NCBI RefSeq assembly: GCF_900290235.1
Contig: NZ_OLMK01000088.1
Span: 1 to 64,000 of the forward strand
Length of the DNA stretch: 64,000 bases
From: Streptomyces sp. MA5143a
GTDB taxonomy: Bacteria; Actinomycetota; Actinomycetes; Streptomycetales; Streptomycetaceae
Reading direction: 5' to 3'
In this document: piece by piece, positions 60,106 to 64,000 of the stretch
How the letters are laid out: each line of letters starts with the position of its first letter
Position numbering within the stretch: the first letter of the stretch is position 1
Notes under the pieces: model-generated
What the model saw: the letters and a program-made list of their open reading frames with translations, nothing else
What the model was told of the DNA's origin: nothing
Database searches by the model: none
Position numbers and translations under genes: made by a program

Positions 60106-62522
60106 TGCCCGTCTCCTTCTGGCCTTCTGGGGTTTTCTCGTACTGCTGTCATGCGGTCGGTGTCCGGGGCCGCCGGCGCGGCGCTGTCCTGTTCGGCCCT
60201 GCGTACGGCGGCCTCGAACTCGTCGAGTTCCGCGCGGACGGCGTCGGCGTCGGCGGGCTGTCGCGCGGCGGGGATGTTCCGGTCGACGGTGGCGGTCGTG
60301 GTGAGCGTCGCGCCCCGCACCCGCCGCCGCAGTGGCCGGGCCGTCGTCGACGGGGAGTGCCCGTCGGGGGCGCCGGTGGTGGTGTTCGCACGGGGCGGGA
60401 CGCGTCTGGGCAGGTCACCGGTCGTGGACACGGCGACCGGCCGCCGTTCGGGGGTGGCCGGGGTGGCCGTCGCGGGCGCGGCGGTCTTCGGTGGGAGGAC
60501 CGCCACGGGCCCGGCCAGGGCGGCGGGAGGCGGTGCGGCCTCCCCGGGGCTCAGCACCCGCGCGAGCGTCGCGGGGATCCACACGGTGCTGGTCACACCG
60601 CCGCCCGGTGTGCGGCTCAGGGTGACGCGCAGGCCCAGGTGGCGGGCGATGTTGCCGACCACGAAGAGACCGAGCACCTTGGTCGGGACGAGGTCGAGGC
60701 GTTCACGGCGGACGAGGCGGGCGTTCTCCTCGGTGAGGCGTTCCGCGCTCATGCCGAGGCCGTGGTCGATGATCTCGATCAGTGCGCCGCCGTCCTTGGT
60801 GACGTCGGTGCCGGGCCGGACGACCACCTCGACGGTGGTGTCGGACGGGGAGAACGCGACGGCGTTCTCCATCAGTTCGGCCAGCATCAGCGTCAGGTCG
60901 CCGGCGATGTCGGGGCCCACGGTGATGTCGGTCTCGGAACGCAGGGACACCCGCCGGAATCCCTCGATGCGGCCGAGGCCCGAGCGTATGACGTCGGCGA
61001 GGGTGATCGGCCTGGCCTCGACGTCGGTCTCCCGGATACCGGCGAGCAGCATGAGGCTGTCGGCGTTGCGCTGGAGCCGTACGGCGAGGTGGTCGATGCG
61101 GTAGAGCCGTTCCAGGAGTTCGGGGTCGGTCTCCTGCCGTTCCACGGCGTCGATCAGCAGCAGTTGCCGTGTGGTCAGGTTGCTGACCCGGCGTCCGACG
61201 TTGCCGAACATCTCGGCGACGTTGCGGCGGCTGAGGACCTGCCGTTCCAGCAGTGCGGCGGCGGTGACCTGCACCCGGTTGAAGGCCTCGGCCAGTTCGC
61301 CGATCTCGTCGCGCACCGGGACGGGTATCGCCCGCGGGCTGAACGGGGCGCTGTCGACGAGTTCGTCGTCCGCGACCCGGGCGAGTTCCTCGTCGGCGGC
61401 TTCGACCACCTGCCGTGCGGAGCCGGTCAGGGCGGTCAGGGGACGGATGACCGAGCGCCGGACCAGGACGCAGAACGCGAGCCAGGCGGCGAAGCCGAGC
61501 AGGGCCGCGCCGAGCATGATCCAGGCCTTGCGCAGGGCGGCGGCGGAGGCGGAGTCGGCCTGTGCGGCGGTCTGGTCGATCAGGGTCCGGGTGATGCCGA
61601 GTCGGGTCTCGGCCTGTCGCTCGCCGGCGCTGATCTTCTTGCGCAGTTCCTGGGCGCTCTGCGACTGGAGGGCGCCCGGGTCGATCTGCAGCTCCGCGAA
61701 CTGGGACGTGAGGTCGTTCTGTTCGGCGGCGCGCTCGATGCCGCCCATGGCGAGCCCCTGCGCGGGTGTGGCGATGCGGCCGAAGCGGTCGGCCTGGTAG
61801 GTGTACAGCTCGTGGGCACCGGCCGCGCGCGTGTACTCGGTGAGGGCGTTGGCGTCCCGGGTCTGGGCCGAGAACACGGCGCTCTCGAACGCCGCGTGGG
61901 CGGCGTCGGCGCGCAGGATCGCGTCCAGCAGATTGGTCACCGAGGACGCCGAGGTCGCGGAGAAGCGGTCGAGGCCGATGCCGTCGATCAGGTAGCCGAC
62001 GGCGGCCGCGTAGGCGGGGTCGATGTTGGCGGCGGGGACGTAGTCCCGGTCGAGCTTCTCCCGCAGGACGTCCAGACCGGTGATGTAGGCGAGGGCCTGT
62101 TCCTCCTCGGCCGGAAGGCTCGACCCGAACGCGGAGCGTACGGTCCTGACCTGCGCGTCGGTTGCCCGTTGGGCCTCGCGGTAGGCGCTGGTGGACGGCC
62201 GGGCCGCTCCGGGGCGGGCCGCCTCGTACTGCACGGACAGCAGCAGCGCCAACCGGTGTTCGGCCTGTACGTCGTTGATGAGCTTGGCGACCTGCTCGCT
62301 GTCGCGGACCAGTTCGGCGACCCGGTCGGCGTCACCGGCCTGCTCCATCTGTCCGGTGACACCGACGCCGAGCAGGACACCGACGACCGCGATGGGCGCG
62401 ACGACCAGGACGTTGAGTTTCCGCCGGAACGGCCACCGGGCGAGAACGGAGCCCGCTTTCCGGCGGAGCGGAGAGGTCCCGTCCACATGGCCGGGCGGCG
62501 GCTCCACTGTGTTCGCGGGCAC
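60102..62522 (-). CDS. cvnA: Conservon sensor histidine kinase CvnA
   Basis: An 806-residue membrane sensor. TM1 NVLVVAPIAVVGVLLGVGV is at about 37-55; TM2 IMLGAALLGFAAWLAFCVLV is around 332-350. Between lies an extracellular nitrate/sensory-like helical domain. A HAMP-like segment and a HATPase (DHGLGMSAERL, LGLFVVGNIARHLG) follow, then a long Pro/Ala/Thr-rich tail after residue 680. A canonical phospho-His box is not obvious, as usual for CvnA. First gene of the conservon. Confidence 0.92.
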   Translation of the reverse strand: MPANTVEPPPGHVDGTSPLRRKAGSVLARWPFRRKLNVLVVAPIAVVGVLLGVGVTGQMEQAGDADRVAELVRDSEQVAKLINDVQAEHRLALLLSVQYEAARPGAARPSTSAYREAQRATDAQVRTVRSAFGSSLPAEEEQALAYITGLDVLREKLDRDYVPAANIDPAYAAAVGYLIDGIGLDRFSATSASSVTNLLDAILRADAAHAAFESAVFSAQTRDANALTEYTRAAGAHELYTYQADRFGRIATPAQGLAMGGIERAAEQNDLTSQFAELQIDPGALQSQSAQELRKKISAGERQAETRLGITRTLIDQTAAQADSASAAALRKAWIMLGAALLGFAAWLAFCVLVRRSVIRPLTALTGSARQVVEAADEELARVADDELVDSAPFSPRAIPVPVRDEIGELAEAFNRVQVTAAALLERQVLSRRNVAEMFGNVGRRVSNLTTRQLLLIDAVERQETDPELLERLYRIDHLAVRLQRNADSLMLLAGIRETDVEARPITLADVIRSGLGRIEGFRRVSLRSETDITVGPDIAGDLTLMLAELMENAVAFSPSDTTVEVVVRPGTDVTKDGGALIEIIDHGLGMSAERLTEENARLVRRERLDLVPTKVLGLFVVGNIARHLGLRVTLSRTPGGGVTSTVWIPATLARVLSPGEAAPPPAALAGPVAVLPPKTAAPATATPATPERRPVAVSTTGDLPRRVPPRANTTTGAPDGHSPSTTARPLRRRVRGATLTTTATVDRNIPAARQPADADAVRAELDEFEAAVRRAEQDSAAPAAPDTDRMTAVRENPRRPEGDGQ

Positions 62523-62944
62523 GCTGGTCTCCTTGGGTGTGTGCTGATCGGCGGTCGAGGTGCGGTGACCGCCGGGCCGTCGACGCCCGGGGAACGGACC
62601 TGTGCGCTGACGCGGCGGTCCGCCGGGCGTGAACGACCAGACCCGCGACGCGAGGTACTGATTCGCGTCACGTGTCCGGATCTCGTCGGCGGGAGACTAC
62701 CGTCTTTGTGATCGCTGTGAGGCTGTACGTAATCAATACGTGATTACAAATTGTTCACGGCTGCCTACCGAGCGATGACCTCGCCGTGGAGGGGCAGGTC
62801 GGAGCCCTGCTACATTCCCACCCCGACGGCCCCCCGGCCACAGCCGGAGGCACCGTCATGACCGTTGTGCTGCCGGCCACCCGCTGGATCGGTCTCCTCC
62901 CCCCACGTGATCCCCGTACCCCCTCCTGCCCTCGAGGAGACCCT
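62523..62944. other. 422-base divergent region between cvnA and the binding protein
   Basis: No gene is supported. It contains GTAATCA-atacg-TGATTAC (62729-62747) in an AT-rich stretch that would suit a promoter, and the GAGGAG ribosome site of the next gene. Confidence 0.5.
62729..62747. promoter_or_regulatory. AT-rich inverted repeat before the sugar-binding protein
   Basis: GTAATCA-atacg-TGATTAC, 7-bp perfect arms, the most AT-rich stretch of this region. Candidate operator for the sugar transporter operon or cvnA. Confidence 0.45.
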
Positions 62945-64000
62945 GTGCCCTCCACCCGCAAGGCGACGGCGGCCGTCGTCGCGTTCCTGGCCGCGGCCGC
63001 CACCACCACCGGCTGCGAGAGTGGTGCGACCGCCACCGCGGCACCCACCGCTTCCCGGGGGCCCGGTTGCCCCACGGTCCTCACCAAGGCGAAGCAGGCC
63101 GTCAGAGCGGCCGAGGACGTCAACGCCCCCTGGAGCGGCCCCACCAGCGGACCCGAGGCCGTCTCCGGCCGGACCATCGCCTATGTCGCGCAGACCATGA
63201 CCAATCCCGGTGTGTCGGGCGTCGCGAAGGGCGTGCAGGAAGCCGCGAAGGTCATCGGCTGGGACGTGCGCACCATCGACGGGCAGGGCACACCCGCAGG
63301 CATCCGGGCCGCGTTGGCCGAGGCCATCGCCCTCGAACCGTCCGGCATCGTCATCGGCGGCTTCGACCCCGGCTCCGTGAGCAAGCAGGTCGCACAGGCC
63401 GACGCCGCGGGGATCCCGCTCATCGGCTGGCACGCCACCGCCGCCCCCGGCCCCAGCACGAAGCCCAAGCTCTTCAGCAACATCACCACCAAGGTCGAGG
63501 ACGTAGCGAAGATCAGCGCCGACTGGATCATCGCCCGGTCCAACGGCCGTGCCGGCGTGGTGCTGTTCACCGACGCCTCGATCCCCTTCGCGAAGCGGAA
63601 GTCCGAGCTGATCAAGAAGGAGCTGGCCACCTGCCCCGACGTCGATCTGCTGAGCTACGAGAACATCCCCATACCCGAGGCCAACACCCGCACCGTCGAG
63701 AAGGTCTCCTCCCTCCACTCCCGCCTCGGCGACAAGTGGACGTACTCCGCCGCCATCAACGACCTGTACTTCGACCATGCGGCACCCGCCCTGCGCGCGG
63801 CCGGGCAGAAGGGCGACGGCGCACCGTTCAACATCGGCGCCGGTGACGGCGACCCGTCGGCCTTCCAGCGCATCAACGGCAAGCGGTACCAGTCGGCCAC
63901 CGTGCCCGAGCCCCTCAACGAGCAGGGCTGGCAGATCGTCGACGAGTTCAACCGCGCCTTCGCGGGCGAACCGGCCAGCGGGTACGTCGCTCCCGTCCAC
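62945..64000 (+). CDS. Sugar ABC-transporter binding lipoprotein, truncated by the window edge
   Basis: At least 352 codons; the frame is open to the end of the window. It starts at a GTG, 5 bases after GAGGAGA. A signal peptide with a lipobox ending in TTTGC (Cys about 23) precedes a type I periplasmic binding-protein fold of the ribose/xylose class (VAQTMTNPGVSGVAKGVQEAAK, PSGIVIGGFDP, ADWIIARSNGRAGVVLF). Permease and ATPase genes should follow outside the window. Confidence 0.85.
   Translation, partial: MPSTRKATAAVVAFLAAAATTTGCESGATATAAPTASRGPGCPTVLTKAKQAVRAAEDVNAPWSGPTSGPEAVSGRTIAYVAQTMTNPGVSGVAKGVQEAAKVIGWDVRTIDGQGTPAGIRAALAEAIALEPSGIVIGGFDPGSVSKQVAQADAAGIPLIGWHATAAPGPSTKPKLFSNITTKVEDVAKISADWIIARSNGRAGVVLFTDASIPFAKRKSELIKKELATCPDVDLLSYENIPIPEANTRTVEKVSSLHSRLGDKWTYSAAINDLYFDHAAPALRAAGQKGDGAPFNIGAGDGDPSAFQRINGKRYQSATVPEPLNEQGWQIVDEFNRAFAGEPASGYVAPVH

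Noticed and set aside
60357..62711. A 784-codon forward frame opposite cvnA
   Set aside because: Low-complexity composition; cvnA has membrane segments and an ATPase domain.

Overview
The window is high-GC actinobacterial DNA that looks like a Streptomyces chromosome. Supporting this are the codon bias, GTG/TTG starts, a cvn conservon, secreted glycosidases with CBM13/CBM42 modules, and rare TTA codons confined (as far as I looked) to two regulators of one small cluster. About 55 protein genes are supported; I saw no rRNA, tRNA, CRISPR array or intact insertion sequence.

Region 1 (126-15315) is an aromatic-acid catabolic island: an IclR regulator and an MHS-type transporter on the minus strand, then a Rieske dioxygenase (alpha, ferredoxin, reductase, beta), a meta-cleavage-product hydrolase, a dihydrodiol dehydrogenase and a CoA ligase. 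A second operon follows with an MDR oxidoreductase, MhpB extradiol dioxygenase, MhpD, MhpF and MhpE. Together they would take a phenylpropanoid-like acid through a cis-dihydrodiol, catechol and ring fission to acetyl-CoA and pyruvate. A 19-bp motif is shared by the upstream regions of both operons.

Region 2 (15596-21864) is the most unusual part: a cytochrome P450, an alpha-keto-acid C-methyltransferase of the MppJ/SgvM type, a HisC-like aminotransferase, a PucR-type and a LuxR-type regulator (each with one TTA codon), and between the two regulators an 18-bp gene, 20516 to 20499 on the minus strand, that encodes the pentapeptide MRYLH. MRYLH is a known precursor of biarylitides, the smallest ribosomal peptides, which are crosslinked by a P450. 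Here it has its own Shine-Dalgarno sequence, a promoter-like element and a terminator, but lies about 3.7 kb from the P450 instead of beside it. I read this as a possible undescribed, split and extended biarylitide-type pathway.

Region 3 (22061-32781) has a kinase remnant, then a minus-strand block of aspartase, a glutamate/aspartate ABC transporter, a second binding lipoprotein and a DcuR/CitB-like response regulator, divergent from a large hybrid sensor kinase with an odd 7 x 33-bp repeat in its ATPase domain.

Region 4 (33058-40107) holds PadR plus acyl-CoA dehydrogenase, a GNAT enzyme, a PucR regulator divergent from a ferredoxin-reductase/fatty-acid-desaturase pair, and an anti-sigma-type kinase.

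Region 5 (40220-53357) is a secreted plant-polysaccharide set (GH29, two GH43, GH97, GH10 xylanase) with a class A beta-lactamase, a small hypothetical protein and a tautomerase-like protein between. Region 6 (53492-64000) has decayed gene pieces, an AraC/quinone-reductase pair, a TerD-VWA protein, an ATPase, the cvnABCD conservon and a truncated sugar-binding lipoprotein at the window edge.
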